Assembly (NCBI GenBank): GCA_026826555.1
Contig: JAKSZT010054396.1
Coordinates: 13,409,200 to 13,473,199, forward strand
Reading direction: 5' to 3'
Origin: Tolypeutes matacus
Taxonomy: Eukaryota; Chordata; Mammalia; Cingulata; Chlamyphoridae
Length of the DNA stretch: 64,000 nucleotides
This document shows positions 53,790-63,779 of the stretch, one piece after another (positions within the stretch are counted from its first letter, which is position 1; the number at the start of each line of letters is the position of its first letter). The notes below the pieces were generated by a model. The model did no database searches. It had not been told where the DNA came from and saw nothing but the letters and a program-made list of their open reading frames with translations. Both the position numbers and the translations under genes were made by a program.

Positions 53790-54070
53790 CCTCCTGGGGT
53801 AAGGTTAAATTAAGCCCCTAAACAATTCATCATTGCTGTACTTAATTACAACCATTAAAATTCTTGGAGTTGTTCCTTCTTGCTTCCTTCCTTCCTTCCT
53901 TCCTCCCGCTGAAGCTGAGGAAACTTTGTTTTAACAAGTTACCAGCCATCCTCACTCTGTCTCGCTTATACCCCTCTAATTAAGGGCTCAAGCATTTGCT
54001 CCCAGATTAACTTTTTTTCTCTCTCCCCTCCCCCACCCCCTAACACCCAAACGGGATCACAGAGCAAGTT
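53790..54070. promoter_or_regulatory. Candidate conserved non-coding block
   Basis: Words such as GTTAAATTAAGCCCCTAAAC, GTACTTAATTACAACCATTA and ACCCCTCTAATTAAGGGCTC contain repeated TAATTA/TTAATT homeodomain-type cores. Repeat-free apart from a CCTT run. Function inferred only. Confidence 0.3.
53881..53904. repeat. (CTTC)n microsatellite
   Basis: About five to six CTTC units with slight imperfection. Confidence 0.9.
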
Positions 54071-54112
54071 TCAATGCTCGGACTGTTGTTGTTTTTTAAG
54101 TTGCTCTTTAAA

Positions 54113-54135
54113 AAATAAATAAATAAATAAATAAA
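54113..54135. repeat. (AAAT)n microsatellite
   Basis: AAATAAATAAATAAATAAAT-type run of about five units, not attached to a SINE head. Confidence 0.85.
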
Positions 54136-54139
54136 AGTA

Positions 54140-55290
54140 GTTTAAGCACTTCATATGGCATTATTTGTTTTCCCCTGTCTGCAGTTTAGTTGGATGCGGA
54201 AGGGAAATTCTTTGCACGGAGGCCAGATTTTCTTTTGAATACTGAGCTGCTAGCCTGACAAGCCATGGCCTTTTGGGGCAGGTACACTTGGAAGATTGTT
54301 CCTGGGTCTGGCCTCTGCTGCCAGCCAGCCACAGGAGGCTGCCCCCACGAAGGAGAGGTCTGTCCAGGAGTCCGAAGGCACATCTGTGACGCCTGCGGCA
54401 CTTTCATCATCTTCTTCTCTCCAGGCAGGATCCAGGTCTGGCTTGGCCGATCCCACCTGACCTGGCACAGCCACTCCAGGTCAAGGGTTGCTGAGACAAA
54501 ACCATTAGCCTCAGTCCTGGCTGGCTAGAATTCCATTTAGTCCTGCAGGGATTTTTTTCCCTTTACCACATGGCTTGGAGAGCGGGAAGATGAAACATTA
54601 ACCAATTTGGCCTTTCTTTTTTTTTCGTTTCCCACTTGCCAGATGCTGACTGGGTGTTCTGGGTTTTATTTTGGGTTTTTTTTTTTTTTTGGTCTCATGT
54701 GATCACAGAGGCTTAGAAGGGAACTGACTTTTTGTTTATGAAACAGCAACAATGCAAGGAAAAGAAAATAATTTTAAAAAATAACTCCAACTATTTATCA
54801 GGGCACGAAAAAGTTATCTGCTGGTAAAACGTATCCCGAGGAAAATACAAACTTATGGAAAATCTTTTTTAAAAGAAGAATAATCTCAATGCCTAAGTGG
54901 GAACTTCTTAAAAGAGTTTTGCTCTTCATACTTAATGTTCCCAAAATGCTCAGTGTCCCAAGCTTTGCTGCCACTTCTCGTTTGACGTAGCAACATCACA
55001 CGCTGAATGCTCTTCTTAGTGAACTGCCACAGAACCAACACAGACAGCACGGGGAGGTTTCCAGGAATCGGAAGGACGAGCCATTTCCACCTTTCACAAT
55101 TATTACACACTAGCCAAACCCTCCCATCTAGTGTTTCTAGCGAGGCCCTCAATGTCTGAAGGGCCACAGCAGCTGTTGCAGAAAAAAAAAAAAACGATCC
55201 CAACCTTGATGGCTGCTGAAGCCCCAAGGAGGGCCCCCAGTCTTGGAAGCTGGAGCCCCAGGTTCGAGTCCCACCTCCACCATCAGTCAG
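54140..55290. other. Unique sequence, no gene seen
   Basis: T-rich tracts at 54617-54625 and 54678-54691, and an A run at 55181-55194. An 87-codon plus frame (54265-54528) and a 113-codon minus frame (54886-55227) carry no recognised domain. Confidence 0.35.
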
Positions 55291-55295
55291 CTGTA

Positions 55296-55612
55296 TCGGG
55301 AAGTGGCAAACTTTTTCTGTAAACGGCCAGATTGTAAATATTTTCGACTATGCGAACCACACAATCTCTGCTGCAACTAAACAACTCTGCCAATATAAGT
55401 ACAAAAGCATCCATGGACAAAACAAAAATGAATGAGCACGGCTGTGTTCCAGTAAAACTTTGTTTACAGGCACTGAAATTAGAATTTCACATAATTTTCA
55501 CATGTCATGAAATAGTCTTCTTTTGATTTTTTTTTTTTAATCATTTAAAATGTAAATGCCATTTTTAGCTCAAGAGCCGTACAAGAACAGGCAGTGGGGC
55601 TTAGTTTGCAGG
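55296..55612 (+). mobile_element. hAT-Charlie-like DNA element, near full length
   Basis: GGAAGTGGCAAACTTTTTCT GTAAACGGCCAG, TTGTAAATATTTTCGACTAT, CAACTCTGCCAATATAAGTA, CCAGTAAAACTTTGTTTACA, CACATGTCATGAAATAGTC and AGAACAGGCAGTGGGGCTTA are in the order of a common mammalian non-autonomous hAT element. The shorter relative at 11966-12180 is on the other strand. No transposase frame. Confidence 0.8.
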
Positions 55613-55695
55613 CCCGAGTTATATGACCACAAGCAAGTTGTCAGTTCTTCTTTCTGGACCTCAGGCTGTCCCATTTATAATATAATAGGGACCCC
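55613..55695 (+). repeat. MIR fragment
   Basis: TATATGACCACAAGCAAGTT GTCAG and CTGGACCTCAGGCTGTCCCA resemble MIR immediately after the hAT element. Confidence 0.5.
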
Positions 55696-55944
55696 TGTTG
55701 GTTTCCAAATGGTCGCTCTGAAGGCCTGAGCAGTGTCCAGACTTCTGCAGACCGGCCCACTAGTCCTCAAGACAATGATCCCTGTTATTCAAACTGAGGA
55801 GCTACATTTGCTAAGAACTTTTGACTTTTTTTTTTCTCTAATGGAACTACGGACCTTCAAAGCAAGTAGTGCAATTATATCAACTTAGCAAATGCTGAGA
55901 CAGGCCTGGGAGGGAAAGATGGGGAACCACAGACCTGAAGGTGG

Positions 55945-56069
55945 GACTGCCCTGGGTTTCCGCCTCTGCCCCATAGCTCGGTAGCTGCAAGGCTCTTTCC
56001 CCTGCCTCAGCCCGTTTCCTCATGTATAGAGTGGCAGGGTTCCACCAGATGACCTCTCCAGTTCTCTAG
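55945..56069 (+). repeat. MIR3
   Basis: CTGCCTCAGCCCGTTTCCTC ATG and GGGTTCCACCAGATGACCTC TCCAGTTCTC are MIR3 in sense. It is cut on the right by the LTR. Confidence 0.75.
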
Positions 56070-56280
56070 TGTATTAGTCAGCCAAAGGGGTGCTGATGCA
56101 AAGTACCAGAACTCTGTTGGCTTTTATAAAGGGTATTTATTTGGGGTAGAAGCTTACAATTACAAGGCCCTAAAGAGTCCAACTCAAGAGTACCACAAAA
56201 GGTACTTTCTCACCCAAAGTCTGTTGTCACGTGTTGGATACGAGATGGAGGGCAACGTCTGCGAGGGTTCAGCCTTCCTT

Positions 56281-56334
56281 CTTCCTCTTCAGATTCTGTG
56301 GGTCCAGCTTCCTCTTCAGACTCCGTGGGTCCAG
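56281..56334. repeat. 27-bp tandem pair inside the LTR
   Basis: Two units, 56281-56307 and 56308-56334, both CTTCCTCTTCAGA-x-TC-like to GTGGGTCCAG, with two differences. A partial third (CTTCTTCCAG) follows. Confidence 0.9.
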
Positions 56335-56350
56335 CTTCTTCCAGTCTCAG

Positions 56351-56565
56351 CTGTAGTCTGGCATAAGGCTCGTCTCTCTTCCCAGGGCTCATTTCTTTCT
56401 GGGCTCAGCTACTCTGTTCTCTTCACAAGGTCAACTGTAGACTATCAGGCTCATCTCTCTTCCTGAGGCTCCAGCATCAAAACTAATTTCTCTCCTCTGC
56501 CATGTCTTTTTCTGTGTTCTCCTGTAAACTATCAGGCTAATTTCTCTTCCCAGGGCCGCAGGATC
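56351..56565. repeat. Degenerate tandem triplication, about 85 bp, inside the LTR
   Basis: CTGTAGTCTGGCATAAGGCT (56351), CTGTAGACTATCAGGCTCAT (56435) and CTGTAAACTATCAGGCTAAT (56522) each lead into TCTCTTCC, spaced 84 and 87 bp. Confidence 0.75.
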
Positions 56566-56817
56566 TGCTGTGTATCTTCTCTGTGTGTCTACTTCCATGT
56601 GAGAGTCTGTTTTATCAGCCCATCAAGGGGGCTGGGACTCAACATTGAGTCGCACTCTAATGATGTGGTTGAATCAAAACCCTAATCTTAACATAAATTA
56701 ATCATATGTCTCAGCTGAATCTAAAACAATCAAAGGGTTATCACACCCAGAGGAACGGACCAGTTTACAAATATAATCTCTCTTTTTGGAATTCATAAAT
56801 AATCTCAAACTGCCACA

Positions 56818-58195
56818 CTCAAGGGAACAAATAAAGTAACCCCCATCCATGGGATAATCAGAGTTCTAAACAGACAGTGGGGAAGCCACCATTGTTCAGG
56901 CACCGACTCATGCATCCTTGTGGAATATCCTCTGCCCTGCTTGCCCAACAAGGTCAAACTCCTGAGGGACCAGGTGGGCACTTCTGACTTGGGGAGGGGG
57001 GGACTGGAAGGGAAAATGGATTGGATGCCTGAGAGTCCACAACACGGAGAAGTAACCTCCCAGATGATGCTGACACACTCTACTGGGAGGAGGCCTTTAC
57101 CAAAAACAAAACAAAACCCACTTTTTGTGGTCACTGAGTGGAATGCATTAGCATCACTGCCACGCCATCTGATTTCTAAAGCTCAAGTCCCACAGGAACA
57201 GCCTGGGTGGCACGGTTGCTCTCCTGGTATGATTAAGGCCAAACTAACTCGCCCAACCAATGGGATTCTGCAGATGCCATCACTTCTCTGGTTCAAAGAC
57301 TACGCTCTGAACCCTCCTGGAGATAAATCGATGGTGGAAACAAGTAATCTCTACTTTTAAAACTACATGCAACTTCCCCAGAGTATGAGTTGTTCATCTA
57401 ACCCTGTGATTGTAGAGAAAACATGTTTCATCCCTGACTAGGACTTACATAAATGACATTACCACCTCCATGAAGCTCACCTAGGGGAGAGTCCCTGCCA
57501 AAGGTTTTATGCATCAATACACATTCTTTCTAGATGTTCCCATTGTTGTTTCCACCCAGGTGAACTTCTTGGCTTAAAAAGGGGAAAGCACATGGCTCCT
57601 CTCAACAAAGACTGCATGCCCAACTTATTTGTCATACTACTAATTAAAACACACCAAAGGAGAACACCCAAGGCTGGGGGAGGAGAGAGAGGAAAAGAAA
57701 CACAGAAATACCAAACTACCTCCTCCTATGAGATGCTTAGGTCAAAACCCATCCATCTCCCACAGGCCCATGATTAAAGGTTACAGAGAGGTTAATGATG
57801 AACAGTGGAATTTCAAGATGTAAATAGCCCGCTGCAGAGGCTGGGCCTGCTTTGGCCCAACTACTGGTGTTTGTAAAACTTCACCCCATTTCAAAGACAA
57901 CCAGCCCAGCTTTCCCCTCCCCTTCAGCTCTGAGGCTGGATGCTGGACTGGAGGGGAGCCCTGGATGCACACATTTCGCAAGGACACACTTACCCAGTGG
58001 CTTGTACTCATCACGAGGAGACAGCCGAGAATAGGGGGGTGGCGGAGATTCTGGAAGATAGAAGACAACTTATAACACCCAGGTTCACACTTGTGGGTTC
58101 CACATGCATTTAATCATTGATTTCCTCAAACAATAAACCCAGCCCCCAGGAAGTCCTCCTTTTCTCCCACCACCTCTGCTGCCCAAATCCACTGA
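56818..58195. other. Unique sequence, no gene seen
   Basis: No named repeat. A 146-codon plus frame at 56920-57360 has no domain. The sequence is AT-balanced with few CpGs. Confidence 0.4.
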
Positions 58196-58199
58196 AACA

Positions 58200-58412
58200 A
58201 CATTGCCCAAGGCCGCAGGCTTGGGGTGCAGACAGACCTGGGCTCCAACCCACCCTGCCAACCTTTGGCTGTGTGACCTCAGGCACCTCTCTGAGCCTAT
58301 TTCTTCAGCTCTAAAATGGGGATAATAATGATACTGACCTCCCAGGCATGTTAAGGGGACAAAAGGAGAACAAGCACATGAAGTGCAGTACTGCTCTTAG
58401 CCCTTTGGAAAA
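58200..58412 (+). repeat. MIR, near full length
   Basis: GGGCTCCAACCCACCCTGCC, GGCTGTGTGACCTCAGGCAC CTCTCTGAGCC and AAATGGGGATAATAATGATA CTGACC in sense. Confidence 0.92.
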
Positions 58413-58468
58413 ATACCTCCAAAAATACTATTATTATTATAACACAAGAAATTCGGGTGCAGGGGCAA

Positions 58469-58476
58469 TCAGAGCT
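58469..58476. repeat. 8-bp target duplication, left copy
   Basis: TCAGAGCT, repeated exactly at 58668-58675. Eight bases is the hAT-superfamily duplication length. Confidence 0.85.
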
Positions 58477-58667
58477 AGCTAGGGCTGCCAGATAAAATAC
58501 AGGATACCAGAAGTGTGAATTTTAGATGAACAATGCATAATTGTTTAGTATAAGTTATGTCCCTTGCAATATTTGGGACATACACTGAAAAAGTGTGCAT
58601 CATTTTTCTCAAATTCTAATTTAACTGGGCATCCTGTTTTTTCATTTGCTAAATTTGGCAGTCCTCG
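58477..58667 (+). mobile_element. Palindromic hAT-type miniature element
   Basis: Left end AGGGCTGCCAGATAAAATAC and right end TTGCTAAATTTGGCAGTCCT are inverted repeats. The interior is palindromic, with GTCCCTTGCAATATTTGGGA at the centre, as in 34813-34987. A perfect 8-bp duplication flanks it. It has no protein. Confidence 0.88.
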
Positions 58668-58675
58668 TCAGAGCT
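58668..58675. repeat. 8-bp target duplication, right copy
   Basis: TCAGAGCT pairs with 58469-58476. Confidence 0.85.
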
Positions 58676-59014
58676 GAGTGTGAGCGCAGAGGCCTAGACG
58701 CCGAAACTAATTTCCAAACAAGTTGCATTAGAAATAACGTTCTTCGGTGCAGGCAAGAGAGAGGCTAGTGGGGACCTGGGAACCAAATCCAGCTCAACCA
58801 CCTTGATAGGAGGCCCTAAACTAGTCAGTTAGGCTCTGGGCTCAGGCCCTCTGTGATTCTTTATTGCCTATGGTATTTTTCTTTTGGTTTCCTTTCATTC
58901 GCCCAAAATACTCCTCCTTAAAAACATATACTTTGCCTTCAGAAGAATTCCATGGCCTCTTGCTTTACAGGAAGTAACAATTTGCTAAACTAAGTAACAA
59001 TTTGCATGAATGAA

Positions 59015-59205
59015 ATGACCCTTTATTTTCCATAAATGAAACCAAACACCATCAAATCGCAAACTAAAACAAACTCTCAGTAGTAATAAAGTGGTAATAA
59101 CTATTATTAGGCGGTTATCAGTAACGACACAAGGGGTAATATAATAAGTGTTTTTCGCAATTATAATAACGCACAATTAGTTGTAGGAGAATTTGTTTTG
59201 CTCTA
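59015..59205. promoter_or_regulatory. Candidate conserved non-coding element, AT-rich with retained CpGs
   Basis: Very AT-rich yet holds CpGs in ATCGCAAAC, AGGCGGTTATC, GTAACGACAC, TTTTTCGCAAT and ATAACGCAC, with repeated TAATAA/AATAAT words. Ordinary neutral AT-rich DNA usually loses its CpGs, so this may be under constraint. Inference only. Confidence 0.35.
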
Positions 59206-59354
59206 AACACCAATGAGGCTTCCCCTCTTCCCACTCTGGCCTTTCCAGCCACAAGTTACTTCCCAAAAGGAAGGCTCTGAAGTCTGGAAAGGAGGAATCT
59301 TCTGTAGGCAGAAGTTAGGGAGAAGGAAAAGTGAACAGCTGAGGAACCACTGGG

Positions 59355-59640
59355 GAGAATCGAACATTTGCTGAACTCCTACCCTGTGCCAGGCACTTTG
59401 TCTTTTTGTGTATTTTTATTTTTGGACCTCAGGTACAGAGGAGTTAATCACGCTCCCTCAGGCATCTATTTTTATTTCATCCTTTCTCAAAAATAAAATT
59501 AAAAAAAAAAAAAAAAAAAAGTAAGATGGCCATTATTATCCTTATTTTACAGATGAGGAAATTGACCAGCCCAGTGCCCCCCCGCCAGTTGTGGTGGAGC
59601 TGGGATTTGAACCCACACCTACCTGACTGCTCTATACCCC
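59355..59640 (-). repeat. MIR, interrupted
   Basis: GAACTCCTACCCTGTGCCAG GCAC at the left, then CCTTATTTTACAGATGAGGA and GGAGCTGGGATTTGAACCCA at the right, are antisense MIR. The 59405-59520 part does not fit MIR and ends in a run of 20 A, so a small A-tailed insertion is possible. Confidence 0.8.
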
Positions 59641-59989
59641 AATGAGACAGGAACAAAAAAGCACCCCATCTTATAACCCTCATCCCCACCAGGTTCAGCA
59701 CACTAAATGGTTGTAGACAAAGAGAACAGTGAAGAGGATAATGGTCAAGTTAGGTACATCTGTGGACAAAAGTATGGAGAAAGAGGACCCAGGGGGCCAA
59801 GAGGGGGACTTCAAGGGAGACCTCAAGGAAGATTCAAGGAGGAGAGCTGCTTGCCTTCAGTAGGGGCCACCTTATCCACGGAACCTTAGACCTAGGAGGC
59901 GCTAGACGCCAGATCCCAATGAGGACCGGCCTCTCAGCACAAGAGGCATGGCAAAGGAAGGGCTGGAGCTCCAAAGAAGAGAACTGAGG

Positions 59990-60062
59990 CTGGTACTCCC
60001 ACTATACAGAGGAAAAAACTGAGGCCTGGAGAGACTCTCTCGAGGCCAGACAGGACCTGACC
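59990..60062 (-). repeat. MIR fragment
   Basis: CACTATACAGAGGAAAAAAC TGAGGCCTGGAGAG is antisense MIR. Confidence 0.7.
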
Positions 60063-60590
60063 GCAGCCTCATGCCCTTCCCACTAGCCCATTAACTTATC
60101 AGAAAGCCTGCAATTCCTGTGTTAGGGGATGCTTTCCCCAAACTCCTGATTGGCTGAGGGCCAGGCACCACGTGGCGGAGAGCTCTGGACATCTGCCCCC
60201 CAGATCTGTCCCCAAAGGTGAAACTCGTCCGTCACTGTACTCAATACCAGCATCTCTTCCAGGGCCTAGATACCTAGGTCCTAAGAGGTGGGGGGCAGAA
60301 AGGGCTCACTGAAGCCCCCCTCACAGGAGCAACCTGGGCCTTGAGCCATGTGCCCCTCACACATGGCCACAGCTGATTTGTGAGTGAGACAGAAAGGAAA
60401 TCTGCCAACCTGAAATGTCCAACACACCTACTAGCATTCCAGGGGGGACTCGCTTAGGCCCCCATCTGCTCCAGCAAAGCGGTTTGCACAGAACTATTTA
60501 ATAACTGTAGAGACTGGAAGCTAATCATTAAATTCCATTCTAGGCAAGTAAAAAAGTATGAAGGTTTAGGGACTCCACCCCTCGACACGG
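60062..60590. other. Unique sequence, no gene seen
   Basis: No named repeat and no domain-bearing frame. Confidence 0.35.
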
Positions 60591-60594
60591 GGAT

Positions 60595-60728
60595 TTAGAA
60601 AGTCAGAGGTGGAAGGGACTTGGATATCACCCAACTCAACCCCTTCCTTTGACTGCTGGGGCAACAGACACCTAGCTAGGGAAAGGCCCTACCCGAGGCC
60701 ACACATGGAGGTGGCAGCGGATGTTATT
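60595..60728 (-). repeat. MIR3
   Basis: GAAAGTCAGAGGTGGAAGGG ACTTGG and CCCTACCCGAGGCCACACAT are antisense MIR3. Confidence 0.8.
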
Positions 60729-60774
60729 CTACTTTAAGCAAAGCAGGACGCCAATCGAGGACCAATACTGGATA

Positions 60775-61225
60775 AGCTTTTTTTAAAAAAAAAAACTTGA
60801 GATAAAATTCACATACTATAAGATTTGCCCTTCTAAAGCGTACAATTCCGTGGTTTTTAGTACATTCACAAGGTTGTACGACCATCGCTTCTAATTCCAG
60901 ATGTCCTTTCATCATCCCAAAAAGAAACCCTGTACCCCTTTGGCACCCACTCCTCATCCTTCTCTCCCCCCAGGCCCTGGCAAGCACCGATCTGCTTTCT
61001 GACTCTATGGATTTGCCTGTTCTGGCCATTTCGCACAAATGGAATCACTTCTTTCTAAAAGTACAATGTTTTTAAGGTTCATCCATAGCACATATCAGTA
61101 CTATCATTCCTTTTCATGACTGAATATTCCATTGTACGGCTATACCACATTTCATTTATCCATTCATGTGCTAATGGCCGTTTGAGTTGTCTCTACTTTG
61201 GGGCTATAATGAACAATCCCAGTAA
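60775..61225 (-). mobile_element. L1 3' region, old
   Basis: TTGAGATAAAATTCACATAC, CGTACAATTCCGTGGTTTTT AGTACATTCACAAGG, CATCCCAAAAAGAAACCC and TATTCCATTGTACGGCTATA are the antisense L1M 3' region. No frame. Confidence 0.92.
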
Positions 61226-61425
61226 CCTTTAACCACCACCCCCACTCCACTCCCACAGAGTCAGGCCCCTTGGGGCTGGGAGAATGGAGTCCCAATTGGG
61301 CAGGGTGGGAAAGACAAAGATAGGAACAGAAAGTGAGAGCTGCCCTTAGTCCACTCCCCTCCTAGAAGTTGTCTCAGGACTTGCAAAGGTTGTGTTGACT
61401 TTTAAAATAATGTATATGCTTTAAA

Positions 61426-61433
61426 CTTTAGAA
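61426..61433. repeat. 8-bp target duplication, left copy (decayed)
   Basis: CTTTAGAA against TTTTAGAG at 61627-61634: six of eight bases match, both differences being transitions. Confidence 0.6.
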
Positions 61434-61626
61434 CAGGGGTTCTTAACCTTTTTTGTCCCACGGACCCCTTTGCTAGTAAGGTGAAAACCACGGACCCCTT
61501 ACTAAGTCCACACTACACTGTGTATTATTTAATAAATATATCACACCTGCACCAACACATCCTCACGAGAATAATGCTTTTATGAATTTCAATTCAAGCT
61601 CAAGGACCCCTTGTTAAGAACCCCTG
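61434..61626 (+). mobile_element. Non-autonomous hAT element with matching terminal inverted repeats
   Basis: Left end CAGGGGTTCTTAAC (61434-61447) is the exact reverse complement of the right end GTTAAGAACCCCTG (61613-61626). The interior has repeated ACGGACCCCTT words near the left end and AAGGACCCCTTG near the right. It is 193 bp, with no transposase. Confidence 0.9.
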
Positions 61627-61639
61627 TTTTAGAGGGAGA

Positions 61640-62160
61640 ATTCCTAGAGTCCTGCAGGACCCTCTGAAAAATCAAGATGCACTAGAGAGAGAGAAAAAGA
61701 AACTGAGAGACAGAGACACACAGGAACTCCAGGCCCCCTCAGACATCCAGCCTAAGGCATCAACTTCAGTAATGTCCTCCAGCTTCCTTCAGAAGCAAGA
61801 GCAGTCAGCCAGGGGCCAAGTGTACCAGAAGGCAAGCTCTCAGCCCAGACGCCTCTGTTTAGCCCTTGGGGTGTATTTCAGCCTTTTGGGATCTAGACCC
61901 TAATTCAAAAGCCAGAAGAGAGTTCACAGCCTCTCCTAGTACCTGGCCAAGTTTTAGTTGGAGAGGTTACCCTCCACCCCCATCTTTGCAGCCCGGCAGC
62001 TTGCTTAGGAAAGGATCCGCCTACCTCCCTGGGTCTCCAAGTTTCCCCTCTCCCAAGGGGTGGCAGAGGGTAGAGAGGGGCCTCCCAGGCACCCATCCCC
62101 TCCACTTCCGGAACCTGAAGCCTCAAGCCCTGGGATGGAAGTGAAAAGGAGCCCCTGGCG
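61640..62160. other. Unique sequence, no gene seen
   Basis: Contains a short purine-rich stretch (AGAGAGAGAAAAAGAAACTG). No named repeat. Confidence 0.35.
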
Positions 62161-62660
62161 CTTTAAGGCCGGCTGAGCCTAATTGCCCAGATTCCCCCGG
62201 CAGCCAGATAAACAGCTCGGCCGGCTGGCGCCAGCAAGAGGCAAACTGCACATTATCACCCCTTCCTCACCTCTGAGGAGGAGCAAGGAGGAGCAGGGCA
62301 GGCTGGCCGAGGGGCCTCCGAGAAGGGCGGGGCGGGGTCTTGGAAGCCCAAGTTGAAATTGATCTCATTTCAAAGGGATAATGCCAGGCCAAATAAAAGA
62401 AAAAGTTTCTAGCCCGTTCTAATTCCTATAGTCCTGGCCTGGGAACCCTGTGTTTTCCTAGGCGGCCTCCTCCAGTCGTTTAGAAGTTCTCTCTCTCTTG
62501 CTCTGTCTCTCTTTCCCTGGCGCAATTTAGATAATAGTAATTTACTGAATATAATTACAGAAAAAAAAAGTGGTGAAGCAAAGAGCAGGAGATTTATTCC
62601 AAAGTTAATGGATACTTTCGGGAGAAAGGAGCTCTATAAACACAGGTTAGAGCTGTGATT
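62160..62660. promoter_or_regulatory. Candidate conserved non-coding block
   Basis: GC-rich start with GCCGGCTGAGCCTAATTGCC and CAGATAAACAGCTCGGCCGG, then AT-rich GATAATAGTAATTTACTGAA. GATA-type cores occur at AGATAA and TTATCA. Repeat-free. Regulatory role is inference. Confidence 0.3.
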
Positions 62661-62927
62661 AAAGTATCTCTCCACACTTCCGTCCACATAGGCACCCACC
62701 GAGCTCAGAGAACTGGCTTTTCCCTGGACAGAACGACACACAAGAGGGAGGCAGAGCTACAACCAGACTCCCACGGTACAGGGAGGCCAGGAGGCCGTGG
62801 GGCAGTACCCAGGACAGAGCCTGGCCAGAGGGGGCCCTCTACTGAGGACCCCGATTTCTGAGGCAAGCGAGGGGGCGGCTATGTCGCCTGGAATCTCGCC
62901 TGTCAGACCGCAGGGATTCTGGCCAAT

Positions 62928-63012
62928 GCCCTCAACTTTACTGATGGGAAAAAGAGGCCCAGGGAGGGGAAACTCTCCCCAAGGACCCAATGCAAGTAGC
63001 TGGATGGAGCAG
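62928..63012 (-). repeat. MIR fragment
   Basis: TTTACTGATGGGAAAAAGAG GCCCAGGGAGGGGAAAC is antisense MIR. Confidence 0.65.
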
Positions 63013-63019
63013 GACGAGC

Positions 63020-63770
63020 TCCCTGAGCAGCAGAGGTCCACAGTGCCTAGGAAGGGGCCACCTGCCACGGGGCTGGCAGAAGGTTTAGGGGCAGGTTTAG
63101 GGGGCACTGGGGTCTGTCTGCCACATTGCCCCGGCCCTCTCCCCCAGAGCCCTGGAAGGCGCAGTCTCGCAGTCTCCTTATCAGGACGCGCACGGCTGAG
63201 CTCCAGCTATGCGCCGGCCCAGCTAAGGCAGCCAGGCTGGCGGCCAGGGGTGGGTAGCAAAGGGCTACCCCAGTTCTCAGTCCTTGTGGACCAAGCCATC
63301 AGGCAGGGATGAAACAAGAATGTCAACCTAGAGTACCGGAAACCGTTCCCAGACTATCAGTCCTCCCAGTGCCCCCAAGGTGGCTTGAATGGGGGACCCA
63401 TGGGCTGGTGAAGAGAGAGGGGAACAGACTCTAGGTGCTGCAATCCTTGTAATAGCGCCTCCTTCCGGGGGAGAGGGGAGAATAGTCTCAATGCTTAGTC
63501 TAGAATGAGATGAGGAGAGTGTTCCTAGAGCCACCCCACTAATAGGGGGAGACTCAGTAGGGAGATCACTGGTCCAAGGCCAAGCTGCCACAGCCCGCTA
63601 CTGGCCAGGCAGGACCTAGGACCAAGTCTGCAGCTAAGAATCGTTCTACTGTCTTCCTCAAGCTCTACCTCTCCAAGGCCACCAAACGCACAGCAACACC
63701 AACACAAAAGTCGATTTCTAATCCGAGAACTGATAGGGATGAGTCCTGCCTGTTGCCTCCAACTTTATCA
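63020..63770. other. Unique sequence, no gene seen
   Basis: A 171-codon plus frame at 62797-63312 begins in MIR sequence and has no domain. Confidence 0.4.
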
Positions 63771-63779
63771 CTCCTTCCC

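Larger units (their letters stand above)
56070..56817 (+). mobile_element. Solitary LTR, MaLR-like, with internal tandem repeats
   Basis: Starts TGTATTAGTCAGCCAAAGG and ends GAATTCATAAATAATCTCAA then ACTGCCACA, giving the TG...CA ends of an LTR over 748 bp. CTCTAG on the left and CTCAAG on the right are a possible target duplication with one mismatch. The 5' start (TGTATTAGT) and the 'ggctttTATAAAGGGTATTTATT' layout resemble MaLR LTRs. Inside are a 27-bp tandem pair and a three-copy repeat of about 85 bp. No gag or pol sequence is present. I recognise the sequence type from xenarthran genomes but cannot name the subfamily. Confidence 0.75.

Noticed and set aside
53452..53802. 116-codon frame with a hydrophobic stretch like a signal peptide
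   Set aside because: Overlaps a 138-codon frame in another phase, no family recognised, no splice or promoter context.
54886..55227. 113-codon minus frame containing CNNCERWKW, reminiscent of a CW zinc finger
   Set aside because: Only a few residues fit, and the remaining conserved Trp/Cys spacing of a CW domain is not present. No exon context.
56210..56392. Minus frame with AGPTESEEE repeats
   Set aside because: It is the antisense of the 27-bp tandem pair inside an LTR.
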